Assembly (NCBI GenBank): GCA_046758845.1
Contig: JBHIBA010000062.1
Location: forward strand, 1-18,919
DNA: 18,919 bases
Reading direction: 5' to 3'
Origin: JBHIBA01 sp046758845
Lineage (GTDB): Bacteria; UBA8248; JACPRG01; G963555815
The notes under the pieces: model-generated
The model's input: the letters and a program-made list of their open reading frames with translations, nothing else
Database searches by the model: none
Told to the model about the DNA's origin: nothing
Part shown: positions 1-7,564 of the stretch, one piece after another
How positions within the stretch are numbered: the stretch's first letter is position 1
Layout: every line of letters begins with the position of its first letter
Translations under genes and position numbers: made by a program

Positions 1-96
1 CGGAACGATTCACTTTCATCCTGCAGCGGGTAAGACGGTTACGCCGGACGCCTGGCTGAATGGTCTCGGTGTTGGAGGCAGCGGAGGACCCGCGGG

Positions 97-741
97 CTAC
101 AACGTCCGGAAACGGCGCGCCATTGCACGAGTCCACTTTGTATCCTGCTTGACGTCGAACAGGATATCTATGTCCGCCGGCGCCGTGAACCAATCCCCCC
201 GTCGCATCTCGCCCTCGAGTTGCCCGGGTCCCCAACCGGCGTAGCCGACAGCGAAAATCGTCCGGCGGGGCCCTTTGCCAAGGGCGATGGCCCGCAGGAC
301 GGCAACATGCGAACTGAGGGCGATATCGTCGTTCACCTTGTGCGCATTTGGGAGTTGGAGCTCCGTCGAGTGCAAAACGAAGCCCCGCTGCGGTTCGACC
401 GGGCCGCCATAATGCACCACGATCTCACCCGCATCGTCCGGTGTCTTGAGGCCGAGCCGCTCAAGAAGCAGGGCAACCTTCACCGTTCTGAGAACGCGAT
501 TGACCACGAGCCCGAATGCGCCCGACCGGTCGTGCCGAACAAGGAGGATCACAGCCTTCCGAAACCGCGGGTCTCGCATCCTCGGCGCCGCCACGAGTAG
601 CTCGCCAGCGTGAAAAGTCCAGTTCCGTTGCTCGCGGTGGTGGTTCGTGTCGGGTCGAACCACCGCGTTCGGCGGCCCGCCGCTCGGGAAAAACACGGCC
701 CCCGCAGCCAGACTTGCCCCGATGAGGCGACTGAGGCTCAT
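97..741 (-). CDS. yqgE: YqgE/AlgH (UPF0301, DUF179) family protein with N-terminal signal-like extension
   Basis: A protein of 214 residues whose core (about 45-214) is clearly the YqgE/AlgH family. Visible family motifs are GELLVAAP (46-53), DPRF (57-60), HDRSGAFGLVVNR (70-82), a GGPVEP segment and the later GYAGWGPGQLEGE block. The family is usually about 185 residues and cytosolic. Its biochemical role is unsettled, and AlgH was linked to alginate regulation in Pseudomonas. The start chosen is ATG at 741, because the residues from there (MSLSRLIGASLAAGAVFF) look like a signal peptide or membrane anchor and the reading frame further upstream resembles no protein. The Shine-Dalgarno is weak (GGGGAT at some distance). 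The oddity is this N-terminal extension, which would send a normally cytosolic protein to the membrane or periplasm. Family call is firm; start and location are inferred. Confidence 0.88.
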   Translation of the reverse strand: MSLSRLIGASLAAGAVFFPSGGPPNAVVRPDTNHHREQRNWTFHAGELLVAAPRMRDPRFRKAVILLVRHDRSGAFGLVVNRVLRTVKVALLLERLGLKTPDDAGEIVVHYGGPVEPQRGFVLHSTELQLPNAHKVNDDIALSSHVAVLRAIALGKGPRRTIFAVGYAGWGPGQLEGEMRRGDWFTAPADIDILFDVKQDTKWTRAMARRFRTL

Positions 742-978
742 GGTCTTACATCCCCGGCGCGCTGTTTTCGGAAGGGATGCGTATCGCACCAACCTGAAAG
801 AGCAACCAATGGGTTCGGCCCGCCTGAAGATGTCTCTGGAGAAGGGGGGCGCGGCCCGTTCGATGTTTGTTGAAGTCCCCCAAGATATAGAGCGTTCCAA
901 CCCATCGAACCCCTCGCCGGGTCTACGTAGACAGCTTGCGATGACCAGGCAAGGGCAAAATTCAGCGCCCCCTCTGCG

Positions 979-1485
979 TTAATATGTAACTTCTCCTTTC
1001 CATTCGTAATTGGATCCCATTGGCGTTACTTTTCCCTTGTAGGTTCCTGTTCCTTTTACGTTCTTAAACTTTCCGGTTCCGCCGGTGAATTGCCATTTTC
1101 CCTCATTAAGGACTTCCCAGGCTCCACCTTCCTTGACAATGAACTCATGGGTCCCTTGGCTTCTTATGTAGGTTTTCTCCCCATTTTTGTGGAAATGAAC
1201 CCGATACGCCACATCGGTTCCATTTCCTGCAATTGTATCCGAATGACTATATACAAGCACCTGAACTCGATTAAAGTCAGGGTCCGAGCTGGTGATAAAA
1301 TCCTGATTTATCTGCTGAAGCATTTGATGGCGAGGAAGGTCGCGTGGATACATCACCGTGCGGGAAATGCTAAACAGGGATTTCCCGCTCCCCGAAACTT
1401 GTTTTTTCTCAGCGGCTTGTGCTGAAAGGCTCAAGGAAATTGCCGTGATCGTTACAACTACGGCAATTGCCCTTATTTTTGACAA
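979..1485 (-). CDS. Secreted hypothetical protein, AT-richer than its surroundings
   Basis: Not recognised at family level. From a TTG start at 1485 the product is 168 residues with a textbook Sec signal peptide: a short basic start (MSKIR), a hydrophobic core (AIAVVVTITAISLSLS) and a likely cut after AQA. The C-terminal third is rich in Gly, Lys, Thr and Tyr with alternating beta-type sequence (GGTGKFKNVKGTGTYKGK). This recalls small beta-barrel folds such as allene-oxide-cyclase-barrel or DUF3224-like proteins, but that is only resemblance. The TTG is preceded by AAGGA seven bases upstream. An alternative ATG at 1569 also has a good ribosome site (AGGGGAGAG) but would put 28 residues before the signal peptide. 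A GTG at 1659 lies upstream of the promoter -10 and is excluded. Base composition is visibly lower in GC than the transporter genes, suggesting separate acquisition. Confidence 0.62.
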   Translation of the reverse strand: MSKIRAIAVVVTITAISLSLSAQAAEKKQVSGSGKSLFSISRTVMYPRDLPRHQMLQQINQDFITSSDPDFNRVQVLVYSHSDTIAGNGTDVAYRVHFHKNGEKTYIRSQGTHEFIVKEGGAWEVLNEGKWQFTGGTGKFKNVKGTGTYKGKVTPMGSNYEWKGEVTY

Positions 1486-1637
1486 GATTCGTTCCTTCGT
1501 GACCTCCGCCGGACCAGACGGTGATTGATTCAAGCCGCAATTTACTGCTCTTCTGCAGTCTGCTGCCATCTCGTGCTCTCCCCTAGAGCGTTTGTACATC
1601 CTTCGTGTGACTGTCCTATGCTTGCTTCGTACTATAT

Positions 1638-1667
1638 ATAATACCCGTCCCCTGGACACTTAGGCAA
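1638..1667 (-). promoter_or_regulatory. Sigma70-type promoter for the secreted orphan
   Basis: Read on the minus strand, TTGCCT (1667-1662) is followed by an 18-base spacer and TATTAT (1643-1638), with a further TATATA overlapping just downstream. This matches 4 of 6 and 5 of 6 consensus positions. It predicts transcription starting near 1630, upstream of both the 1569 ATG and the 1485 TTG but not of the 1659 GTG. Confidence 0.5.
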
Positions 1668-1765
1668 TAGTCATAAAGATAGGTTGACCTCACTCCGGGC
1701 CCGGCTTGGTGAGGGGGCCCAATGGGACAGTAAATCGAGATTTGGCAACCCTCTCTCGAATGTCC

Positions 1766-1800
1766 GCGCTAACCATCTGAGCGGGCAGGATTCGAACGCG
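1766..1800 (-). pseudogene. tRNA-like debris (T-arm fragment joined to D-arm fragment)
   Basis: On the minus strand a T-loop-like segment GTTCGAATCCTGCCCGC runs straight into a D-arm-like segment GCTCAGATGGTTAGCGC. In a tRNA the D arm precedes the T arm with an anticodon arm between, so this order is wrong and no anticodon arm is present. The T stem also has mismatches. The simplest reading is remnants of two tRNA genes joined by deletion, next to the intact tRNA-Pro. It is short enough that chance is not excluded. Confidence 0.3.
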
Positions 1801-1931
1801 TCCATATTTTCTCAAAGCTCCAACAGGCGTATCCCAGAACCGGAATCATGGAGCATCGGGAATCTTTGTCAACTCCGGCACATCAGGCTCCCATTCAATC
1901 CCCCCCCTCTTTCGATCACAAGATCGATCAC

Positions 1932-1973
1932 AAAAACAAAAAGGGCCGGCCCCTCACCGGAGCCAACCCTTTG
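1932..1973 (-). terminator. Rho-independent terminator of tRNA-Pro
   Basis: Immediately downstream of the tRNA on the minus strand is a long G+C-rich hairpin. The arm AAAGGGTTGGCTCC pairs, with some G-U pairs, to GGGGCCGGCCCTTT across a short GGTG-type loop. It is followed by a T tract (CTTTTTGTTTTT). Position, stem and T run all fit an intrinsic terminator. Confidence 0.8.
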
Positions 1974-1980
1974 ATTTTTC

Positions 1981-2057
<77 letters not shown>

Positions 2058-2711
2058 AAGCCTTTACTTTTAAGTGATTAACCCTCTTGTGCTAATTCTC
2101 CACTTTGACAAATTCCACACCGACGGGACTCGACGAGACCTACGGAAAATGTTCAGTCGCAGGCCTCTGCCACGTTGAGCGCGGCGTCGATCGAGCGGAA
2201 ACTATCACCCTTCGGTTCTTTGAATGCGTTATTCGTCCGTATCTTTAATCCCTTTCAGGATCACTGTCAAGCGGCTGTCGAGGAAGATCAGCCGCGTGTT
2301 CCGGCTCAGTTTTCCTCAGCACGAACCGTGATGATTCCTCTCTGCAAAAAGGCATGCTCGATTTTAGGTGTTACTTTAGGAATTAATCAGTAATCTATTG
2401 GAAATACTAGTTTTTATCTCGCGTCAGAATAGAAAACCCCTGGCCAATTCCCCCAACGCGAACCCGGGGGGAAAGTTCGCCCCTCGCTCGTTGGGCCCAA
2501 GCCCTCTCCCGAATCATAGAAGTCCCGGCCGGGAACGTGGTGGACGCGCGACTTCTGCGTGCTGATAACAGGACTTTCTGCGGCAGCCGGTTCGCTCTCG
2601 GTCCACTAACCCGGCAACACCCCGCGTGCCCGTCTTCTCAGTATATGTGCAGGAGGACCCGCTCCGGCACTCATCCGCCGGCTCCCGAACCATCGGCCTG
2701 CACGCACATCG
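2058..2711. other. Gene-poor interval with no supportable coding sequence
   Basis: About 650 bases separate tRNA-Pro from the end of the BMP transporter operon. Short open frames exist on both strands, but none has a family resemblance, a good ribosome site or consistent codon use. One minus-strand stretch ending with TAA at 2229 reads plausibly as protein (contains LIFLDSRLTVILKGI) but has no start codon and may be gene debris. The interval is AT-richer up to about 2440 and contains the nested inverted repeat at 2452-2495. I see no clear terminator for the transporter operon that ends at 2712. Confidence 0.6.
2452..2495. repeat. Nested (two-tier) inverted repeat
   Basis: The outer arms CCCAAC (2452-2457) and GTTGGG (2490-2495) enclose inner arms GCGAAC (2458-2463) and GTTCGC (2475-2480). 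The inner arms have an 11-base loop, and there is a 9-base one-sided bulge (2481-2489). All pairs are Watson-Crick. The adjacent TTGGGCCCAA (2491-2500) is itself a 10-bp palindrome. There is no T run, so this is not an ordinary intrinsic terminator; it could be a folded RNA 3' end or a protein site. Confidence 0.45.
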
Positions 2712-3713
2712 CTAATCGATCAGCTTGTCCGCCAAGTAAGGGACCTTGGTCTTTCCGCTCCTGATTTCTTTCTCCACCGCCCGGACCTCCGCCGCCACCT
2801 CCGGGGAGACCTTCGCGTTAAACGGGGCCAACTTCGCCCCGCCGTCCGGCACACCGACGAGGTAAAGCTTCTTGGCCTTCCCCTTCTTCATGTCCAGGAC
2901 GATTTGCCTCATTGCGGCGTGCCAAACGAAGACCGAACTACTGATGACCGTATTGGGAGCCATCCGGTTCAGGTCCATGTAGGTCCCGATTGCATAGACC
3001 CCCTTCTCCTCCGCTCCCTTGATTCCCCCGAATCCCATGGGGCTGGCAGTCACCTGGACCACGTCCACGCCCTGGTCGATCATGGCGATGGCGGCCTCCT
3101 TGGCCTTGGAGGCGTCGAACCAGTCGTTGATGAAGACGTCCACCACTTTGACGTTTGGGTTCACGGAACGGGCGCCCAGTTTGTAGCCGTTGTGCTCGGC
3201 AATCTGCTGGGGGATAGGAAACCCGCCGATTATCCCGATCTTCTTGGTCTTGCTCATCAGGGTAGCCAGAATGCCCCCCAGGTATCCCGTTTCGTGGGAC
3301 CGGACCAGGTAGGTCACCACGTTGGGTAGTCCTCCGGTCTTGAAGAATCCCGCCACCGCGAAGATGGTGTTGGGGAAGTCGCGGGCTACCTTCAGAGAAG
3401 GCTCGCCCCACTCGTAGCCGTGCCCAAAGATGAGGTTATAGCCGGCGAGCGCCCACCGGCGCAGGGTTCGCTCCAAGTCGGCGATGTTCACCCGCTCCTG
3501 GGAGGTCACCTCGTCCACGCCGGGGTCTTCCTTGAGCTTCATCGCCGCCCGGTATCCCCCCTCGTACCAGCCCATGTCGTTCACTGGGCCTTCGTTCCCA
3601 ATGGCGACGCGAATCTTTTTCTCACCCGCCGCGGACCCGACCATGAACCCGGTCGCCAGCGCCGCAGCCAACACACACACCCCGATCATCTCCGAGACTA
3701 GTCGCCTGCTCAT
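2712..3713 (-). CDS. BMP/PnrA-family ABC transporter substrate-binding protein
   Basis: A protein of 333 residues of the basic membrane protein family (BmpA, PnrA, YufN/NupN, Med), periplasmic receptors whose characterised members mostly bind nucleosides. A Sec signal peptide covers about residues 1-30, with cleavage likely after SAAG. There is no lipobox Cys, unlike spirochaete and Gram-positive lipoprotein members. The family signature near the mature N terminus is present (NEGPVNDMGWYEGGYRAAMKL region, about 39-60), as are the IFGHGYEWGEP and GGFPIPQQIAEHNGY segments. ATG 3713 has an excellent GGAGGGG site five bases away. It is the last gene of a four-gene operon, 75 bases after the second permease. 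In Bacillus nupNOPQ the binding protein comes first. A nucleoside, base or related ureide is the likely ligand; the exact one is not shown. Confidence 0.92.
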   Translation of the reverse strand: MSRRLVSEMIGVCVLAAALATGFMVGSAAGEKKIRVAIGNEGPVNDMGWYEGGYRAAMKLKEDPGVDEVTSQERVNIADLERTLRRWALAGYNLIFGHGYEWGEPSLKVARDFPNTIFAVAGFFKTGGLPNVVTYLVRSHETGYLGGILATLMSKTKKIGIIGGFPIPQQIAEHNGYKLGARSVNPNVKVVDVFINDWFDASKAKEAAIAMIDQGVDVVQVTASPMGFGGIKGAEEKGVYAIGTYMDLNRMAPNTVISSSVFVWHAAMRQIVLDMKKGKAKKLYLVGVPDGGAKLAPFNAKVSPEVAAEVRAVEKEIRSGKTKVPYLADKLID

Positions 3714-3788
3714 CGTCCCCTCCTTTTCTCCGAGCCGATTTCTCGAACGAAGCGCACCGGATCTCTCCCCGGCCGTCGCGCCGGTCGG

Positions 3789-4724
3789 CTATCTTTCCCC
3801 CCGCACGTATGGCACACAAAGCGCCGCCGGAAGCTGGGCGCGTCTAGAAACCCCCATGAGCGCAACGATGGTGAGGACATAGGGTAGCATGGACAAGATC
3901 TGGAAAGGAAGCGCAACGCCGGCCGCCTGGAAGCGGAGCTGCAGCGCGTCAGCGGCCCCGAAGAGCAGGGCGCCGGCCAGCGCTCGATAGGGGCTCCAGC
4001 GGCCAAAAACCACGCAGGCGATGGCGATCCAGCCTCTGCCTGCGGTCATGCCTTCCACGAAGAGGTTGATGTGACCCAGCGTCAGGAAGGCCCCCCCGAC
4101 GCAGGCCATCACCCCTCCGAAGACGATGCAAACGTATCGCACCCCAGGGACGCTGACGCCCACGTTGTCCGGGGCCTCAGGGTTTTCCCCAGCGGCTCGC
4201 ACCTTGAGGCCGAATTGGGTTTTGTACAATAAGAACCCCGCCACCGGGACCAGAAGGAGGGCGCCGTAGACCATGACGTTTTGATGGAACAGCACCTCGC
4301 CCAACAACGGGATGGAACCCAGGTAGGGGATGGGGGCGGCGGCGAAACCCCTGACCTTCAGCGTGAAGGGAAGACGCCCGTAAATCAGGCGGAACAGGAA
4401 GGCCGACAGTCCGATGAAGGCGATGTTGGCCGCGAGACCGGCCACAATCTGATCGAGGCGAAGGCTCACGTACAGGACGCCCAGCACCAGACCCAGCAAA
4501 ATCCCGGCCCCCACGGCCGCCGCCAAACCGAGCCAGGCGCTCTTGGTCTGGTCTGCCGCCAAGTACGCCATGAAGGCGCCCATCATCATCAGCCCCTCGA
4601 CGGCCAGGTTCAACACCCCGGAACTCTCCGAAAAGACCTCACCGAGAGCTGCCAGAATGAGCGGCGCCGCCATGCGGATGACCGCGGCGAGGAAGGTGAC
4701 GATGAGGGCGGTTTCAAGCCACAC
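3789..4724 (-). CDS. ABC transporter permease, BPD_transp_2 family (NupQ/YufQ-like)
   Basis: An inner-membrane permease of 311 residues with about eight to ten hydrophobic segments. The NLAVEGLMMMGAFMAY motif (about 39-54) is typical of the NupQ-type partner in BMP-family importers, and the later GRGWIAIACVVFGRWSP block is conserved in this permease family. The start is GTG at 4724, preceded by GGAGG seven bases upstream. It overlaps the end of the other permease by 11 bases, so translation is probably coupled. The last 25 or so residues (RRAQLPAALCVPYVRGER) extend beyond the final membrane segment as a basic cytoplasmic tail. It pairs with the upstream permease to form the translocation pore. 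Confidence 0.92.
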   Translation of the reverse strand: MWLETALIVTFLAAVIRMAAPLILAALGEVFSESSGVLNLAVEGLMMMGAFMAYLAADQTKSAWLGLAAAVGAGILLGLVLGVLYVSLRLDQIVAGLAANIAFIGLSAFLFRLIYGRLPFTLKVRGFAAAPIPYLGSIPLLGEVLFHQNVMVYGALLLVPVAGFLLYKTQFGLKVRAAGENPEAPDNVGVSVPGVRYVCIVFGGVMACVGGAFLTLGHINLFVEGMTAGRGWIAIACVVFGRWSPYRALAGALLFGAADALQLRFQAAGVALPFQILSMLPYVLTIVALMGVSRRAQLPAALCVPYVRGER

Positions 4725-5769
4725 GCGCGAACCTCCGCCGCAGGAAAGCCCGGACGACCGGGTAGTACCCGCTGACCAGGATGGACAGAACTGACAGGCC
4801 CACCAGGATGTCCGCCAGCGTCGCAGGCACCCGCGCGACCCGCTGCATATTGTCCACCCCTACCAGGAGCGCCCCTACGAAAACGGCCGCCGCCACGATA
4901 CCGCCCGGGTGAAGTTTTCCCATCAGTGCCACCATGATGGCCGTGTACCCATAACCCGGCGAGATCTTCTCGATGAGACGGTAATGCACGCCGGCCGCTT
5001 CCCCCAGGCCCGCCATACCGGCCAGACCGCCGCTGATGAAGAGGGAGAGGATAACGTAGCGGGTAATGGAAATGCCTCCAAGCCGCGCGGCCTCCACGTT
5101 GTCCCCAACTGCCCGGATGCGATACCCCAGGACTGTCCGAAAGATCACGAAGTACAAGACAACCGCGGCCAGGAGGCCCAGGAGGATTCCGGCGTGCAGG
5201 CGGCTTCCGGGAAGGATGACCGGGAGCCGACCGGACTCGGGAATGAACCCCGATTCCGGGTAGAACTGCTTGGGTCCCTTCATCGGGCCGTGGAGAAGGT
5301 AGCTCACACCGAAGAAGGCCACGTAGTTCATCATCAGCGTCGAGATGATTTCGTTGACCCCGAACTTCTCCTTGATCACGCCCGCAAGCGCCGCCCACAA
5401 CCCCCCGCCGAGGAAGCTCACCACGATGGTCAGGGGCAGCAGCACAACCGCGGGTATGGGCCCCAGGGCCAGCGCCGTTGCCGTAGAGGCCAGCCCGCCC
5501 AGGTAGAGTTGGCCCTCGGCGCCGATGTTCCACACCCTGGCGCGAAAGGCCACCGCCACCCCCAATGCAGCCAGGAGCAGAGGGGCAGATTTCAGCAGCG
5601 TCTCCCCGATGCTGTTCAGGTCGCCGAAGGCCCCGTCGAAGAACGCAGCCCCGGCCTTAACGGGCGACACCCCGATGGCCAGGACGAGCAGGGCCCCGAG
5701 CCCCAGGACCAGCACGATGGCGCCAACCTGGGGCAAAACCCCGGAGAGCAACTGCCGCCGATCGCTCAT
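4714..5769 (-). CDS. ABC transporter permease, BPD_transp_2 family (NupP/YufP-like)
   Basis: A permease of 351 residues with multiple membrane helices, the longer NupP/YufP-type partner. Diagnostic stretches are the FRARVWNIGAEGQLYLGG segment (about 74-91), the INEIISTLMMNYVAFF-like segment (here VNEIISTLMMNYVAFF, about 138-153), and the GYGYTAIMVALMGKLHPGG block near the C terminus. ATG 5769 overlaps the ATPase stop in an ATGA arrangement, and its own end overlaps the next permease by 11 bases. All three are therefore likely translated as one coupled unit. The family partner of such permeases is a BMP-type binding protein, which is found two genes downstream. Confidence 0.92.
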   Translation of the reverse strand: MSDRRQLLSGVLPQVGAIVLVLGLGALLVLAIGVSPVKAGAAFFDGAFGDLNSIGETLLKSAPLLLAALGVAVAFRARVWNIGAEGQLYLGGLASTATALALGPIPAVVLLPLTIVVSFLGGGLWAALAGVIKEKFGVNEIISTLMMNYVAFFGVSYLLHGPMKGPKQFYPESGFIPESGRLPVILPGSRLHAGILLGLLAAVVLYFVIFRTVLGYRIRAVGDNVEAARLGGISITRYVILSLFISGGLAGMAGLGEAAGVHYRLIEKISPGYGYTAIMVALMGKLHPGGIVAAAVFVGALLVGVDNMQRVARVPATLADILVGLSVLSILVSGYYPVVRAFLRRRFARVA

Positions 5770-7319
5770 CCCTGCGCCCCACTCTCGGACTGCCTTATCG
5801 CGGAACCCGGTCCTGAGCCTCCCATGAGCATGCCGACTTCGTTGGGGTCCGCCCCCTCCCCATCGAGAACGCCCCGGACTTCTCCTTCGAACATTATGGC
5901 GATCCTATCGCTGAGACGGAGGATCTCCTCCAGCTCGGTGGAGATGAGGAGGACGGCCCGGCCCCTCCTTCGCTCTTCGATCAGCCGTCGGTGCACCGCC
6001 TCCATGGCCGCCACGTCCAGACCCTTCGTCGGTTGGGCCGCCACGATCACCGAGGCGTCTTGAGAGAGCTCCCGGGACAAAAGCAATCTCTGCTGATTGC
6101 CCCCCGATAGAAGTTTGACGGGCGCGCGGGGACCCGGACAACGCACGTCGAACTCGCGTATGAGCTGTTCCGTACGCGATTGGATGACCCGAGAGTTCAG
6201 GCAGAAGGCCCGCGAGTAAGGGGAGGACGCGTGGGATTTCAGGATGACGCTCTCGGCCAGACTGAGGTTCGGAAACAGGCCCTGCCGGGCGGCCTGCTCC
6301 GGGATGTAGGCAATCCGCTTGCGCGCGTTCCGACCTATGGGGAGATTCGTTACGTCCTGCCCTGCAATCCAGACCCGCCCCCCGGTCACCGGCCTCGCGC
6401 CGACAATCACATCGGCCAGCTCCGACTGGCCGTTGCCGGCCACTCCAGCAACCCCTACGACCTCCCCGGCGTGGACAGTGAGGGAGACACCCTTGAGGGC
6501 GGGCAGGTCGTTTTCTCCGAGGGCGGAAACTCCCTCCACCTCCAAGAGAGTCCGGCCCGCCACGGAGGCCGGTTTCTCAAAGTCGAAGGAGAACTCCCGC
6601 CCCAGCATCATCCGCACCAACTCGTCTTTGGAGGTCCGGTTCGTGGGAACCGTGCCGACCACACGCCCCGCCCGAAGGACCGTGACTCGGTCGGAGGAAG
6701 CCATGACCTCCTCCAGCTTGTGGGTAATGAAAATGATTGTGAGGCCCTTGACCGTCATGGCCCTCAAGATGCCAAACAGCTCCCGGCTCTCCTGCGGGGT
6801 GAGGACGGAGGTGGGCTCGTCGAGGATCAGGATGTCCGCCTTCCTGTACAGGGCCTTCAGGATCTCCACGCGCTGCTGCTCACCGATGGAGAGTTGCCAG
6901 ACGTAGGCGTTGGGGTCCGTCCAGAGGCGAAAGCGCTCAGCCAGCCGACGGATGTCCTCCGCCACCGCGTCCAACCCCAGAAGACCCCAGCGACCCGAAC
7001 GGAGACCCAGGGCGACGTTTTCCACCACCTTGAGAGTGGGAACCAGGACAAAGTGTTGGTGGACGAAGCCGATTCCCAGCGCCAGCGCGTCGCGGGGAGA
7101 GCGGATGGCCACCTCCCGGCCCTTGAGGAAGATGCGTCCCTCCTCAGGCCGCAGAAGGCCGTAGAGGACGTTCATCAGGGTGGTCTTGCCGGCGCCGTTC
7201 TCGCCCAAGAGGGCGTGTATCTCTCCCTGCGCCACTTCGAAGTCGATGCGGTCGTTTGCCAGAACCCCGGGAAACCGTTTCGTGATCCCCATCAGCCTGA
7301 GGAGAGGAGCCGCACTCAT
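5766..7319 (-). CDS. Dual-domain ABC transporter ATPase (NupO/YufO-like)
   Basis: A protein of 517 residues containing two nucleotide-binding domains in tandem, as in sugar and nucleoside importers of the RbsA/YufO type. Domain 1 has Walker A GENGAGKT (39-46), a signature LSIGEQQR (143-150), Walker B ILILDEP (163-169) and the H-loop ITH (198-200). Domain 2 has a degenerate P-loop GVAGNGQSE (292-300), signature LLSGGNQQR (403-411) and an altered Walker B (VIVAAQPT, 424-431, where the usual Asp-Glu pair is Ala-Gln). Domain 2 is thus probably non-hydrolytic, as is usual in this family. ATG 7319 follows AAGGGA. It is the first gene of the importer operon, 211 bases downstream of the isochorismatase-like gene on the same strand. 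Confidence 0.94.
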   Translation of the reverse strand: MSAAPLLRLMGITKRFPGVLANDRIDFEVAQGEIHALLGENGAGKTTLMNVLYGLLRPEEGRIFLKGREVAIRSPRDALALGIGFVHQHFVLVPTLKVVENVALGLRSGRWGLLGLDAVAEDIRRLAERFRLWTDPNAYVWQLSIGEQQRVEILKALYRKADILILDEPTSVLTPQESRELFGILRAMTVKGLTIIFITHKLEEVMASSDRVTVLRAGRVVGTVPTNRTSKDELVRMMLGREFSFDFEKPASVAGRTLLEVEGVSALGENDLPALKGVSLTVHAGEVVGVAGVAGNGQSELADVIVGARPVTGGRVWIAGQDVTNLPIGRNARKRIAYIPEQAARQGLFPNLSLAESVILKSHASSPYSRAFCLNSRVIQSRTEQLIREFDVRCPGPRAPVKLLSGGNQQRLLLSRELSQDASVIVAAQPTKGLDVAAMEAVHRRLIEERRRGRAVLLISTELEEILRLSDRIAIMFEGEVRGVLDGEGADPNEVGMLMGGSGPGSAIRQSESGAQG

Positions 7320-7420
7320 GGCTTGTCCCTTGGGAGGATGAGCAAACCGGCCGAAGGCGCGTACAGAACAAGCGGGAGATGCGGCGGCAGCCCGGGGCGA
7401 TTTCGCACCCCCGCGAGATT

Positions 7421-7564
7421 CTACTTCTCTAACGCCTCCAGGATTCCATCGCTGCTGAGGACGAGTGCGCAGCCCCGGCGAAGGGTTTTCAGTTTTGAAT
7501 CGTGGATTTCAGGATCATCCGTGGTGTTCGCTATTCCCGCGCCGCAGGCGTGGCCGACTTGAAC
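7421..7564 (-). other. Possible 3' remnant of an unidentified gene
   Basis: In the 211-base gap between the isochorismatase-like gene and the importer ATPase, a minus-strand frame ends in TAG at 7421. Its last 47 codons read like real protein, ending GCALVLSSDGILEALEK. It overlaps the last 34 bases of the isochorismatase-like gene in another frame, and sequence further upstream in this frame stops looking protein-like. It may be the tail of a deleted gene or chance. I cannot name a family. Confidence 0.2.

Noticed and set aside
1..96. Possible end of a plus-strand gene entering from the left edge.
   Set aside because: One frame is open from the edge to about 240, but it continues antisense through the conserved C terminus of yqgE and has no recognisable motif.
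921..932. Perfect 12-bp palindrome GTCTACGTAGAC between the secreted orphan and yqgE.
   Set aside because: It is short, with no supporting promoter elements or second copy. It may be a site but cannot be supported.
1766..1800. A functional circularly permuted tRNA gene.
   Set aside because: No anticodon arm on either side, no matching acceptor halves, and T-stem mismatches. Debris is the simpler reading.
2229..2315. Minus-strand protein-like stretch ending GIKDTDE before TAA at 2229.
   Set aside because: Only about 28 codons between stops, no usual start codon and no family resemblance, so it is not annotated as a gene.
6180..7562. A plus-strand open frame of about 460 codons antisense to the dual-domain ATPase.
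   Set aside because: The minus strand carries both Walker and signature motifs in frame. The plus-strand product shows no domain and no ribosome site.
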